Source of the DNA: Phorcus lineatus
Taxonomy: Eukaryota; Mollusca; Gastropoda; Trochida; Trochidae
DNA: 64,000 bases
Direction: 5' to 3'
Assembly: GCA_921293015.1 (NCBI GenBank)
Contig: OV121084.1
Location: 19,224,960 to 19,288,959, forward strand
Shown here: piece by piece, positions 12,791 to 25,808 of the stretch
Numbering within the stretch: position 1 is the stretch's first letter
Layout of the letters: the number at the start of each line of letters is the position of its first letter
Notes under the pieces: model-generated
Told to the model about the DNA's origin: nothing
Database searches by the model: none
Seen by the model: only the letters and a program-made list of their open reading frames with translations
Program-made: the position numbers and the translations under genes

Positions 12791-14560
12791 TTTGAGATTT
12801 TAAGATGTCATGGCCTGCGAACAAATTTTCCTCGCCCGAGTGAGAATACTTAGAAGGCGAACGAGCCAGCGAGTGGTAGGAAATAAGAAGTGGAGTGATA
12901 GATAGCTAATGTGTCGGAGACAGTAAGCCAATCACAGCGCTCGCTGACCCGTTTCCGAACACTGGCCTGGTCATTTGCCTTATCAAACAGAGAACACCAT
13001 GTGTCACCAGCCCAAAAAAAATCTCAATATTTTGCTTCTCTATTATTTTGAGGCTTTATATGGTAATTTGGCTAGTTAGGGAGATGCGTGTTGAATGTGC
13101 TTTGAAATACGGCAATAAATTCTTCTCTTTGCCTCAAGCCAGCTCCTCTGCAAATATTTACTTTCTAATCCCTACGAAGCTATTAGCTTGCCGCTCTAAA
13201 GTAGAGGAACCTTTATGCATTATGTATCAGCATCGCATGTCGGCTAGCGGTCCATGGTGCCATATACTAACACTTCATTGACAAAAAAATAGAATAGCGA
13301 GACAGTGGAGGAAAATTGATTACTTGATTTGGGTCTGCATGCTCGGCAGATTGAAGCAGTCGGGCGACTGAGCGCACACCACCTGAGATACAACACCACA
13401 ACTTTTTATCCGCCGCCGTGCTACAGCTTTTCATCCTCTCCTCTCATTTTATCAACGCTATTTTTTTATCATATTTTGGTTTTGGCATACAAGTCGGTGG
13501 TTCTGATTGAAGAGTCACAGTCGGAATTGAAATATTCTCATCCAGGCGGTAGGTTGAAGCATGACTTTGTCTAATTGGGAACTGGCAACCAGCATATATC
13601 CGATTACAATTATGGATTTCATGTTATGAGTTAATGGAAGAAAATTGCACCAAATCTTTTAGAGACTTCGGAACTCAATTCTGCTTGGGGCATTTTCTTT
13701 GGAAGGTTATCATATGGCCCGATGGGCTGCATTCATCCCCGTGACTTTGTGTTGTGTCCCGAGACCGTCCTCACTTTGTATTCCGTTTGTCTTCTCTTGT
13801 CTTCACCCCTCCCACAGTGTGACAACACATTTCCCGATTATACGCCAGTATTGTCAAGAAAAGTGCACATTTGTGGCCAGAGTTCCGTCAATCCCGTCAT
13901 CACAGTAGCTTTAATACCATTACGACTGCTGGAGGAGAATCCCAGAATATAACAGTACCAACTAGCTAATCTGATACTCTCTTTGTTTGAAGCGCACAGT
14001 GCACAATCCTGCCCCATCTAATGAGATTTCCGTATTAAGCCATTCGCCCCGCAATCCACGGCGCAGACAATGCTTCTTTATCGGAGCCATTATGCCTGCA
14101 TGTTTGGGGCCGACGAGTTAGACAATTAGCATTTGGCCACAGATTTCAAGACGTCCCCTTTGCATTTTGCCCCATTATCATCTAATCTATAGCTAAGCTG
14201 AGTATTTCTTCTATACAAGGTCCTAATGACGGCCGGGATGTTTGGCCCTCCTTTAGCTATAACCAAGCCTAACATTGCCAGATAAGACGTGTTTAATACA
14301 CAATTGTATATTAGCTGCCCATATTTGCACATTATGGTACGTAGATGATCACCGATATGGGCAAACGAGGGTTATTTTCTCCTTTGTATTCCCGCTCAAT
14401 TTGAATTTCATGTCCTGTTCATCTGTACTAGTCTGCCAGAAAGGCGGCAAATGGAGAATATCTATAATTGGGACAGACAGATATTTTGCAGATCCCAGTT
14501 CTTTGTAGCTATCATTAGCTCTGCTAAATCTATGTAAGCGACTCTTTTTCCCTATTATGA
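12790..14560. promoter_or_regulatory. Candidate regulatory cluster C in the Meis intron
   Basis: At about 1.8 kb, this is the longest uninterrupted stretch of balanced sequence in the first half of the intron. Distinct pieces include GGCGAACGAGCCAGCGAGTG (12856), the GGCTAGCGGTCCATGGTGCC area (13242), the ATTCGCCCCGCAATCCACGG area (14042), and GACGGCCGGGATGTTTGGCC (14228). Several short overlapping ORFs exist in different frames with no codon bias or splice sites. Enhancer identity is inferred from composition and complexity. Confidence 0.35.
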
Positions 14561-15590
14561 ATTTTCGTAGCAGATTGAATATTTTTTGCCAACATATGAG
14601 ATGATAGAATGTAAAATAATTCTCATCGTCTCTTAATGGAATGATTATGTTGTTATATGGTAAATGTTTGTCCTAATTTGATTGTTCCAATGTTTTAACT
14701 TGTAACTTCTTCATCTTTCATACAGCTGTTTGAATAATGATTTTAAAAATACTGTATTTTTTTTAACAAAAAATCCCTTATAGAAACATTAATCATTAAA
14801 CATATTTTACCTTTTCATTTTATTACATTAGTTTAATCTATGTTATAATTGATTGTGGAAAATATTTTCATTCTGAATTGTTTTAATAAATTTTATTAAA
14901 AAATAATCATATTTGAAAATCATATTTGAATAACATTTAATGAAGGATAAAAACATTTCTCAGTTTGTATGAGAGATTTTGATGCAATGTAGTTAACAAG
15001 TATTTGTCATGCTTATTTGTGCAGCGACATAGACTATACCGGAAGCTGACATAATGTGGTTGAAATCTCATTTTAAGGAGGGAAATCTTGCCATGGTAGG
15101 ACACTGAACAGATGAAATGTTCAATCTCTTGCTTGTGCTGAATTGATTATCCCATTCATTGGCCAGAGTCTTAGACTTCCAGTCGCCTAAGTTTTAAAAA
15201 TTGATGATATTGGATTAAAGGCGGTCGCAATAGCTGTGGAGTGTAATCAATGCATGTACATTTCATATGATCCGTAAAGACTCTCGTGTCGGGGGTTTGC
15301 TAAGAATTAATTTCAATATTTTCTATTTGGTTAATGTTGCAACATGTGTGCAAACAGACCACGTATATCTTTACAAATGACATTTTCTGTTAACACAAAA
15401 GGGTCAATGGTTTCAATTGGAGTGGAACACCAGCTGTCACTGGAAATGATAGGAAGCAAACTAACTAATATGACATTTATAACATTGTCAAAATGCCAGA
15501 TTAGTGATTGTATATAACTGAAATGTATACCTTGTATAATATGTGCAACGAAAATATACAACAAAGTTAATTAATTATATGGTACAAATA
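14560..15590. other. AT-rich intronic spacer
   Basis: Long A/T runs dominate 14560-15000, including a TTTTAATAAATTTTATTAAA self-complementary word near 14881. 15000-15560 is more balanced, with GCAGCGACATAGACTATACC near 15022. No exon was found. Confidence 0.5.
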
Positions 15591-15591
15591 A

Positions 15592-15830
15592 ATACAAGTT
15601 ATTTGTACACCCCTTATTGATATGTATACAAGTTATTTGTACACCCCTTAGTGATATGTATAGGAGTTATTTGTAGACTCCTTAGTGATATGTATACAAG
15701 TTATTTGTACACCCCTTAGTGATATGTATACAAGTTATTTGTACACCCCTTAGTGATATGTATACAAGTTATTTGTACACCCCTTAGTGATATGTATACA
15801 AGTTATTTGTACACCCCTTAGTGATATGTA
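15592..15830. repeat. Minisatellite, 34-bp unit, 7 copies
   Basis: The unit ATACAAGTTATTTGTACACC-CCTTAGTGATATGT repeats seven times with an exact 34-bp period. Most copies are identical, which implies recent expansion or homogenisation. The unit junction creates the self-complementary TGTATACA. There are no unique spacers, so this is a tandem array and not CRISPR-like. Confidence 0.95.
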
Positions 15831-15839
15831 CAGTTTATG

Positions 15840-16690
15840 CAGAAAAATTTACAGCTTTTAATGAAAAAAACAAGTTAAATTAAAATGAAAATCTTGTTCC
15901 ATGAAATAGATATTTCTTAACCAGACCAATTTATGTGGGTATAAAATATGTATTGATAAAAAATGATGATCATTAATCAGAAATCTCATTTGTATTTTAA
16001 CATTAAGATGATTGATCTAATTTTAAAATTCCAGGAAAAGTAAGAACGTATGGTATTATAGACAGTAAAGATCGTGGTTCCCTATGTTCAGCTGATACAG
16101 ATCTGAACATAAAAAAATCATTTTGTCATTAGAGAAAAATGTTAAAAGTTGAGAAGGGAGGCTTCATGTTACCATAGTCCTGAGATTTTCCATTTCTTGA
16201 AATTTTAAAGATACATATGATCAGTCTGATAGCCAAAAAAAAAATGCAGTTTTAATTTCTTACAACTTAATCTATTGAGGGATAAAATAAATTCTGGCAT
16301 CAAGTTCAGTATTAAACTTTGGAAGCTGCTTCGCTGTCGGAAATATGAACCAGCTAATTATAGAAAAAATTCAGATTAACTACATGTTATATAAATCTTC
16401 TCGATGGCCAGTGCTGATCAATTGTTATCTTTTCTTTATGTTGTCAAATTTCATCAACTTAAACATCCTCCTTTTGAAATATTTTAGAAAAATATATTAC
16501 ATTTAGGTATTTGTTACATTTATTAAGGTTAAAGATTGAGCCAAAAATTCAGGCCTCTCATGTTGATTGTGTTTTTTTTAAATTGATAGTCAGATTTTCC
16601 CAGGGATTTTGTCTTCAATAGAGTACAATCAATTTGAAGTTTTTTAATAGTTGGGGTCAATTTATTGTAGATTTGACAGTAGAGGGTGCT
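15840..16690. other. AT-rich intronic spacer
   Basis: AT-rich, with A-runs and no repeat array. No exon or convincing site is seen. Confidence 0.55.
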
Positions 16691-18130
16691 TTTATCTGAC
16701 GATAGGTGTTTTCAGTAAATAGGATTGGTATTGAAACGAAAACTGAATCTCAAGACATAATTGGAATGGCCTTCTGGAGGAGCTTGGGAGACAATCAGGA
16801 AAAATGGTTTTACGAATTGGATGTCCTTTGTTGAGGCATTTGCAGCATGATGAGAATTATTGGAGATGAGAGGCCTCACCTAGATTGAAAAGGATCAGAA
16901 AATTTCCTTTGGGGCACTCGAGCGAATCAGAGCTGCCTTGGTGTATATGATCATTCGAGTAGGCTTTATCGATGGAGGAAATTCTTTCATTTAGCCTCTA
17001 TATTTGCCTTCTCGGCTTCTTGCACGGTTTGGCCAATTATCATTCTACTCCAAAACTGGTCACAGCAAATGCTACCTCTGATTTTCACAGTCTAAAGGCA
17101 GTCTGGGTAATTTTCACAGACCATTGAAGCAATTGCTTAGGAACACTCTTTACCGAGGAGGGGAAAAAATCAAGGTCAAGGGTCAGCATAATGTGTATTT
17201 TTGTCTGATCGTAGAGTATCACGCAAATTCATCATTAGCTAACACGTTTCCTTGAGCATTCAGATTGGTTCAGTTCAACAGCCCCACCAACTTCTCCACA
17301 GAAAAAGCATGTAATTTTCCCCTCCGCTAGTTTCAATGTTGTATTATTGGCTAAATTTCGAAGGTAAAATGTGACCAAACTGTCTCCTGTCTGGTCATAT
17401 ATAACAAGGAATGGTAGCAAGCCTATGGCAATATGGGAATTTATTCCCAATCTCCTTGGCTAAAATGTAGCATTTATACACTCAGTCAATCAGTTGAAAG
17501 CTTAAAGATGTTCTGCCAAGTTGCAGCCATTATGGTAACCCATTGGCCATTATATCACTGTGTTTTCCACCTCTTCCCAGCAGATTGAATGCACTTTGAT
17601 TATTAAAATTGTGCTCGGAGGGAATTCTAACGCGCTAAAGTTAATGAAAAAATATCGGCTTTAATTTTGCTAATTAGACTCGTACCAGGAACCAGGCTTA
17701 AAAATGGTGGATATAAAGTTTATTTTGATATTTTTAACAGTTGAAAGCTTTATGCCCTTTTTGCAAATACCACCCTCTGCCTCGCCCATTTCACGTCCAT
17801 TTCGCCAAATGTGAAATCGACAAGTTTTTCAGCGAAATGTACAATATTTTTTGTATTTGATGTCCAAGGCCGGGGTTGTGTCATATGGACCTTGTACCCC
17901 CCTCGGAGACAAGGGATAATCTCAGCTGTATATTCATCAGACGAGACAAGAGCAAATCAAGCAGGAAATTTTAATGTCTCCCTTCATGCTTTGATAAAAG
18001 CCACGGCAGGAGTATAATGGCGTGTATTTCGCTTCTGGGAAGTGATCAGCATTGATGAGACGACTTGTTAAAGCCCACAGTAAACTGTTATAGGAGATAA
18101 GAATGGCACTAGGTGAGGTATTACCGCTAT
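16690..18130. promoter_or_regulatory. Candidate regulatory cluster D in the Meis intron
   Basis: Balanced sequence with landmarks GCGAATCAGAGCTGCCTTGG (16922), CTCGGCTTCTTGCACGGTTT (17011), TCTAACGCGCTAAAGTTAAT (17625), and the TTTCGCCAAATGTGAAATCG area (17799). It is flanked by AT-rich spacer and by a repeat array. No splice-bounded coding sequence is visible. Confidence 0.35.
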
Positions 18131-18229
18131 GTTAGATTTAGTGTCGGCAATGGGCCAGCTTACTTATTCCCACATAACTCACACATATAAAACCCATCTT
18201 GTGCATTCTAGTGTGAAATGTGACTGTCG

Positions 18230-18620
18230 TATATTGCCTCTGATGTGGAACGCCACTCAAGGACTAAGGCACATTTTGGCCAGAAATTTCACACTAGCCA
18301 AGACATTTTCACATTGTGAGCTTACAAATTCTGTGTTCCAAACACTTTGTCATTGTGGCCTAAGAACTTTCACATGATTGTCTAACACTTTCACATTGTG
18401 GCCTAGGAATTTTCACACGATGGTCTGAACACTTTCACATTGTGGCCTAAGAACTTTCACAATGTTTCACATTATAGTTTTAAAATTTCGCAGACCCAAC
18501 AAAATTAGCCCTTAAATCGACTATTACAATGTGGCTTAACTACATTCACTCTGTTTCACATTTTAGTTTAAGAATTTCACAAACCCAACAAAATTAGTCT
18601 TTAAATTTGTGCCCTTTTAC
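18230..18620. repeat. Decayed tandem repeat, 43-44 bp unit
   Basis: AACACTTTCACATTGTGGCC followed by TARGAAYTTTCACA recurs at 18341, 18384 and 18428, with weaker copies on both sides. A second, longer duplicated word follows: GTTTCACATT-TAGTTT...CCCAACAAAATTAG near 18464 and again near 18552. The motif TTTCACA occurs repeatedly on the same strand. Confidence 0.75.
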
Positions 18621-18629
18621 TTGTTATGA

Positions 18630-20180
18630 TTTTAGTGCAAGGCGATTGATTTCATGTGCCTCCGCTTCCACTTGTCATGTCAGTGTTAAAGACGACAGCA
18701 AATTAATTGTTGTTATGGATCCATGATCCGAAATCCATGGCGGGGAAGATGTCGCCGCCCACTGATTCATAAAGGTTCAACCCTACTAGACCTATGTGCA
18801 CAATTATGCATATGCAGTGCCTTGCTTGATGCGGAACCGATTAACCATGATCATGTTCATTCATGCATGTAATTTTGCCAGAATTAATCCTGTATTAAAT
18901 TTTAGCAAAAAATTGCTATTTTTCATAATTTCCTATTTCTAATGTTGCCACTGCTTGCAGAGTTTTATGGTGATTTGATTACAGTTATTCTATACAGAAT
19001 ATGATTATCTGGGAATGATAACGGCACGATAGGCTTCACAACTAGGATGACTTGTTTGGCTAGAAGTGGAATACAGCTTAACTCTTTGTAAGTTTAAACT
19101 CTGACAAGATCAGAATGATTTATTTGTAATTTATTTTGACATTTTTTTTACCTGTTTGATGTTATTTTGTAATCAAATTGTAATCAATTTTCCTGGTTAA
19201 TATGAATGAAATATTTAAAAGGCTTGGCCTATCAGCTCTGAAACTGAAGAAATCTCTAGGGTGGGTAAATAATAAATTTTTTATATTATAATGGTTCAAA
19301 CACTTTCTTAATCGTTATCAATAATAATCAAATGTTAGATATTGCTGATGAGCTGGGAAAGGAGAAACTGTCATAATAGTTACAATCCTCAAAGTTCAGG
19401 GGTTATGAAAAATGATAAATTTAGTCTAGCTACAGATCACGATACGAGGTGAAATTGGCCTTAGATCTCATTTATGAATAAACACATTATTTGCCTTGGC
19501 CAGTATGTGTCTCTATTTCTAATATAATCAAAAATAGACGATTGATTTATGAATGGTGTAGTATAGGGAAATGCGGATTATGATTAACCCAATCTGACGC
19601 AGACTTGAACCAAGATGGGCATTTGACACTGACAATAGTCATTTCAGGCTCTCCTCGTTAAGTCATTTAGTCGGGCCACTTCAGACTAGCCAGCGACTCC
19701 AGGAGGAGACATAGTTGTAATTTTCTCGGAGAAGGTGGAGGTTTAAAGCATGATGGAGCCGACGGGGTAGCCAGTTGGTTATTACTGCATGTATCAAGAA
19801 CGTTAAAGATGACAGTAATAATATCATCAGCGCGGCTGAATCTCGTTATTTGTATTCGATGATGGTCGACTTTTCTACGGTCCTGCACTGTACTCAATGT
19901 ATTGGTTTGAAGCAGCAATTTGTGGGAGCCTCTCGAGGAGAGTGTATGGACCGGTCAGCCGCTGGACGATTCTACTTTGGACCAGCGGCGTCCGTCAGAT
20001 TCCCAATCTGAATCATAATCAGCTTGCCCCACTTTTCGATATTGTTCCTTTCTTGGCATTTCCAAAGGTCGTCATTAGAATATTGCTTTTGTCAAGGGTT
20101 GCCATAACGGTCAAGCGTGGAAAGAAAGTTGTATTTTGTAAAGAGTTTTGTATGAATTATATTGCCGCTGAATGAAGATT
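18630..20180. promoter_or_regulatory. Candidate regulatory cluster E in the Meis intron
   Basis: Balanced stretches at 18640-18860 (GGGGAAGATGTCGCCGCCCA near 18742) and 19560-20040 (GCGCGGCTGAATCTCGTTAT at 19830, GACCGGTCAGCCGCTGGACG at 19949) surround an AT-rich centre. Several short ORFs overlap here on both strands, none with a domain or splice frame. Regulatory function is inferred. Confidence 0.3.
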
Positions 20181-22140
20181 GGCAAGAGAAAAGAGATTAA
20201 AGCTGTGTCCATCACATGGGACTTAAGTACTTCCCTTTCATTGTTATGTAGAGTTGAGAAGGGACTGTGAACGCAACAGGAGATCACTAAGAACACCTAA
20301 ATGTCTGAATGGAGTTACAAGGAGGAAATTTGGGTATCCATTTTAGCCTGGTCACCTCCACCTTTGTGCCTACCCTAGCTGTGTAGTGTGGCTTTATGAA
20401 AAGGCCATATGCCCCTATTAAGGGTGACTGTGTTGACCGGTGTTGGGGGTAATGGGGCGGGGGAATACAGTGGTCAAACTAGCCAGTGTTGCGACCTCCC
20501 CTCTCCTCGTTTGTCATCTGTCAAAGCCAATAACACGCTCAAACCATACCATTCTTCCTAACGGCCATTCTTCCTTTTGATATCCTGCACTCTTTTGAGA
20601 GGCTCTTTACCCTCACCTTCCACCAGTCTTTGCTTACAGAAGCATCACTGATTTGCCTCTCTTCATCTGTATTTAATTGAAACCATTTGAAATTATCCGT
20701 CCAACATCTCATTGGCACTTCTGTTGCCCCATCTGCAAATGTTATCCAAGATAGGAAGGGTCTGAAAAGAGCAATCTTTTTTCATGCCTGACTAACTTTG
20801 AGATATCATCTTTGATTCCTTGACCATCAGCTGTTGTCCACCACTCCTAAGTGACCAATGGTCAAGGTGCCTAAAGTAGCTAACACTGTCTTCTTTGCCA
20901 CATTTGCCTGGGCTAATGGGGTTTTAATGACAGAGTTTAGGGAATCAAGAGGATAGGGTTACACCCTTCTCCCACTAGCTGTGTGTTCACCTTGTGAGCT
21001 GGGTCTGGTGGTAGGCACACGTGGCTTCCATCTTGTATCTCCAACACTTCCCCTGCCTAGTATTTGTGTTTTCTTTGTGTCTCTTAGCTTATCCTGCTTC
21101 AGCCAAACATGCTAAAGGGGAAATAATGCTTGCCAGTGGTTGACTTATTATCATACTTGATTTAAGCCATAACATCCCTTTTTGATGGATAAATATTTTG
21201 GAATTTGATCCTAAATTTGTTCTTTCTTGCATCTCCTTTCCATTCTGTTTGCTCTGAAATGTTATGTGATATTAATGATATTTATTACATTTATGAATAT
21301 AAATATGTATGAAATAATCATTAATAATGACATTTTAGCAGACGATAAAATTTAAAGGTTTCAATTTGTTGATAATTTCCCTTCTCATGCCAAGTAATAA
21401 ATCTTAATTTTAACATTATATTATTTTGACATTTGTGAAAAGGATCTTATTAATTTCTGACTAATGTCCAATAAGTTTTAGACATGATTATACTGAAATA
21501 CAGAAAACAACATATTAATATCATTGACAATTAAAATTAATTTCAAATCTCAGGCCTGACTTTTGACCAAATGTCAGAAGAGATATTGGATTGTCTCCGA
21601 TATTTAGCAGCTCTGTACCAGTGAAAAAATGTGTTTTTCTTTCACATCCATCTACCGCCATCAATCAAATATATCCCATCTGTCATATTTGTAATAAACC
21701 AAGACAAATTGTAGCTAGCAAGACTCTAGCGTGGTAAAAAAAGCTAAGTTATTTGGTCTCACACTGGTTTAATTTAGCGACTCGTCAGCTGTAATGAAAT
21801 TTTACTCATGGTGACCCCTGGATAAAAAAAACCCGCAATGCAGAAAATGAATAATGGGAATTGATAGAAATGTTTTAAGTTCTTGTTTGCAGGAGTCAAA
21901 ACAAAGTTTTTAAAATGTTTTTTTTTTATAAACCAAGATATCCAATTATCATGGGTAAGTCTACTTCTGAAAGCCCTGAAACCCTCCCAGACCCCTCCAT
22001 GGGTAAGAGGCCAGACCCCTGTGGGATGACACCATCAAGGGTACTTCTGGCTGACCTTTGACCTTGGGGTGGGGGCGATGGGGTATTGTTTTGAAGTGCC
22101 CCTCCCTCCCCACAACACACATCCGTTGCATACGATGATT
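20180..22140. other. Intronic segment without recognised features
   Basis: 20180-21120 is balanced sequence with a G-rich patch at 20443-20463 (GGGGG, GGGG and GGGGG runs). 21130-21900 is AT-rich spacer. 21960-22120 has three clustered G runs (22065-22083). There is no repeat array or exon. Three G runs alone are not enough to predict an intramolecular quadruplex. Confidence 0.5.
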
Positions 22141-22930
22141 ATAGCTTTTTGGGTAGGGTAATTTTCACCATCTTATCCTGGAAACATCTCATATTACATT
22201 TTAATGTTGTTTTCAGTCCCTTATCAGAATTTTAATTTGTGTTGCCATGGTGACAAGAGGAAAGGAAGCTGGAAAGGGGAATAATTTATGAGAGGGGACA
22301 AGATGTTTATGATCACTCCTGCTAGCCACCCACTTCAGCCGCTCGTAAAACTAAACTTTTAAATGTGCTTTCTATGTCCCCAAAAAAGTGCAAAAAATCT
22401 AGTTACACCACATGTCGAGCTATGATGTTGATATAAATAATTACAAATATCACAAAATTTTCTATTAAATATTTCATCATTTTCGGGAAAAAATAACATA
22501 GGAAACTTCAAGTATCTAAAAACAAAACAAACAATGAAAATTCTTCCAAAACAGTCCAACACATGGAATATCATTCGAGGCAATTTTATTCAAGGAAGAT
22601 TTGAATACAGGCAGAAAGACAAATAGGAAGGGACAGTAATGAGAAATGGGATCCGTAGCTTCCTCAACTTTATGGCTTGTCTTCCTAGACCTGACGAGAG
22701 ATGTTGCCATCCATCATTTCTCCGGCAGTTCTGTCATATTGGGCTCTGGCAGGGACCGATATGACCCTGTAGGAGGCACTTCACCGCTTGCCTGAAAAAT
22801 TCTGGCTTCTCTCTTATCTGAGAAGGCCCATCAGGTCCTTGTAGAGCCCACTGGCGCTAATTAGGGGCAAAAATGGTAAATTTGGAACTACTTGCTACAA
22901 AGATGATGAATTGCTATAAAGTCTGTATGA
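22140..22930. promoter_or_regulatory. Candidate regulatory block with RFX-type X-box
   Basis: The block contains GTTGCCATGGTGAC at 22241-22254. This fits the RFX X-box consensus RTHNYY, a 0-3 nt spacer, then RRNRAY, with a 2-nt spacer. Around it is balanced sequence with GGGACCGATATGACCCTGTA near 22754. X-boxes mark ciliary and neuronal genes when close to promoters. Here the site is intronic and its meaning is open. Confidence 0.35.
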
Positions 22931-23170
22931 ACCGGTCTGGATATCAAGTCATGAATTTTTATCACAATTCGGATAAAAGAAAAATTGAGAAATAAAAAAA
23001 ATTATAATTCTGTTTTAAAACAAAATTAAAAAGCAAGGTATTAAAACAAAAATTATGTTTTTAATTTTTTTTAAAGTTTTTAATTCTATTAACTTTTTCT
23101 AAAAGATATTTTAGGAAATAATTCGATTGTAAAAAAACTTCAGCAAAAGCTTGTTTATTTGATGATTTAT
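22930..23170. other. AT-rich intronic spacer
   Basis: Runs of A and T with no site or exon. Confidence 0.6.
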
Positions 23171-24340
23171 ATATAGCTTATTGCATCACTGGTACTTAAT
23201 GGGTAAACGAGTCAAGTTTCTAGTTTCATTAGCGCTTCTATTTATCATAGATGTCAGGGTTGGGAAATTTAAATTTATACCAAATGCCAGAAATGTGTCA
23301 AGAAGCGCTACCCAGGGAGCTAAGATGCTGTACAGAAATTGTTCTGATGGGTACCAACCACACATGCCATATTGAGTTGTTTTCTCGTATTCATCATCCC
23401 GGACAGGGCCTAAATAGAGGTAAGACGAAATGTACACGAGCCCTGATATGAACATGATGTAATATGTCAGGGAGGTTGAAAGCACGCTGATTTCACGGCA
23501 GGTGTCGCACGAGCGTACCTGTGGTACATCCACCAAGCATATTAGCAAGATGCTCCTTCCGAGGTTTTAGTGGAGATAGCAATAATAACACTGTCTGCTT
23601 TTCCGTTGTTAATGTTTCTCGCATGGATGGCCCGTAGATCATCTTAAGCAAGCACACTGATTTTAGGGACCCATGACGTTTTGTGCTTATATCCAGCCAA
23701 ATGGACATACATGCCACATTTGCTAGGCTCATTATCTAGTACCTGATAAAATGTGGCAGGATTTCCCTCAACTGTGGCATGGTTTTTCTTAGAGTGTTTA
23801 CTTACGACCTCGAAGATACTGCAGCCAAGCAGCCTAATAGCTTGGGGAAAAAAATTGGGTATACCCTCGCCATGACATGAGGCTATCATCTCGATTTAAT
23901 AGCTTTTCAAACTGCCACTCGGAGTAAGTTGTATATAGATTCTGCGATACACAAGCGCATATCAAACTCTGTGAGCAGGCTAACATTTTCCCCCACTCAT
24001 AAAACTTTTACAGGGGTACTAAAGGACCTCATGAAAACACATACACAAGGTTTTTGCTTGTACACCCCGGTGCTGAACCAAGAAAATGCCATCAAACCTC
24101 CATAGATCTTGTTGCATTTTCACTAGCTTGTCTGCGTGGTGATTCTGGTGCTTCACCAGTTAGGTTCCAGTTTCTTCTCTCTTATGTTGCCGTGCACCTT
24201 CATCTGCACATCTGTGGTGATCAATTAGTCCCTTCCAAACTGTTTAAAATCTTTATTGTTACAGTCCTTTTTCTGCTCAATTTCTTTTTATTGTTTTCAG
24301 CTTTGACTACCAGTGTTCAAAATTAGTTATAACTAACATG
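23170..24340. promoter_or_regulatory. Candidate regulatory cluster F in the Meis intron
   Basis: Non-repetitive balanced sequence from AGTTTCATTAGCGCTTCTAT (23222) through GCACGAGCGTACCTGTGGTA (23508) to TGAGCAGGCTAACATTTTCC (23972). Overlapping minus-strand ORFs of 79-120 codons at 23186-23889 have no known domain and no consistent splice frame, so they are not called as genes. An unrecognised coding element cannot be fully excluded. Confidence 0.3.
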
Positions 24341-25420
24341 GTTATAGACATAAAGATGAATCAAATAGCAAAGATCACATAGATACAACCAAAAGATTAA
24401 TGAATTAATCATGAAAATTAAATATAAATATTATCAAGCTTATATTTGTTTAATTATTGTTTTAATTTATGTAAACATAATAATGTCATTATGTTTAAGT
24501 CTGCTTTAGATTCAAAATATTTCTTTAATATTTAACATACAGTGTCATAATTTTGGGTTCACCTTTGTGGAACTCGTGTAAAATGTTATTCTAGTTATCA
24601 GGTGTGTGGTGAAGAGTTGTAAAATGCAATAAAATACACACTTTATATCAGCCATAAATCTTGACATTTCTATTTTTAGTCATTTTTAACGACGGTTGCT
24701 AGTAACGGTAAGAAAGTGAAAATGTCCTTATTCATAACAATGTTTACATACAACCGTAAAACTAAATATCACTCTTCTACTCTGGCCTCGATTCATACTA
24801 TTCTAGGTATGACTCTAAACCTATTTTAGTACTTTCAAATTCATAATAATGTTTACTTACAACACAATAACGGAATATCGTGATTCCAGCTCCGAGTTGT
24901 AGATTCTAGATGGGAAATAAACGAGTATGAATTTATTCCTCCCATTGACTGACTGTCTATCTGTGTATGTAATTCATGGCCTATATTTCCATATGAAGCT
25001 AGAGCTACAGGTTAGGATGCTAATACGAGCAGTTTGCCACCAACATGAGTCGGGCTGTCTGTGCCTGCAATATAACAACTTTAATAGCACGCCTAAGTCC
25101 TCTTTTTGCAAAATTATCGCTAATATCCCACCCTCCCTGCTGTTTATGACATTTTGTTTTCATGTATGATGGACGAGACTTTTGCTCTGTGGGTGATGCG
25201 TGTTTGTGCTGGTCCTACATTATAAGTCACCGCACATCGCGTTTGGACTGTATTAAGTGTCAATTTCTTATAATTGGCAAATTATGAATTACAGGCAGTC
25301 AATTATTTATTAACACACGTTATATCATCGAAAGTTCAGATCGTTGGTATGGGTGTGTCACAATTTTCATCCCGTTTTGTGAGTCATTCTGTGATAACTT
25401 GTGTGTAGTGATAAATCAGA
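24340..25420. other. Intronic spacer with an X-box-like word
   Basis: 24340-24650 is AT-rich. GTTGCTAGTAAC at 24695-24706 also fits the RFX consensus, with no spacer. 24880-25420 is balanced with no repeat until the minisatellite. No exon was found. Confidence 0.35.
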
Positions 25421-25426
25421 ACACTG

Positions 25427-25757
25427 GACTAGTGCTGGTATTGGTGACTAGTGCTGGTTTTTGTGACAAGGGCTGGTGTTGGTGACTAGTCCTGGTGTCG
25501 GTGACTAGTCCTGGTGTCGGTGACTAGTCCTGGTGTCGGTGACTAGTCCTGGTGTCGGTGACTAGTGCTGGTGTCAGTGACTTGGACTGGTGTCGGTGAC
25601 TAGTCCTGGTGTCAGTGACTAGTCCTGGTGTCAGTGACTTGGACTGGTGTCGGTGACTAGTCCTGGTGTCAGTGACTTGGACTGGTGTCGGTGACTAGTC
25701 CTGGTGTCAGTGACTAGTGCTATGGGTGACTTGTGTCGATGACTAAGACTTGTGTAG
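25427..25757. repeat. Minisatellite, 19-bp unit, about 17 copies
   Basis: The unit TCCTGGTGTCGGTGACTAG repeats at 19 bp. Variants are GTGCTGG for TCCTGG, CAGTGACTTGG for CGGTGACTAG, and degraded edge copies. The variants themselves recur in blocks, which suggests unequal exchange of multi-unit segments. The array is GC-richer than its flanks and contains many CTAG words. Confidence 0.93.
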
Positions 25758-25808
25758 TGAATAGCACGGTAGCCTCTCCTGACTGACAATGATGAAATGA
25801 GCGTTGTT

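Noticed and set aside
20443-20463. G-quadruplex
   Set aside because: Only three runs of four or more G; insufficient for an intramolecular fold by the usual rule. The same applies at 22065-22083.
23186-23889. Overlapping minus-strand ORFs of 79-120 codons
   Set aside because: Frames are inconsistent and no family is recognised; kept only as a candidate regulatory block.
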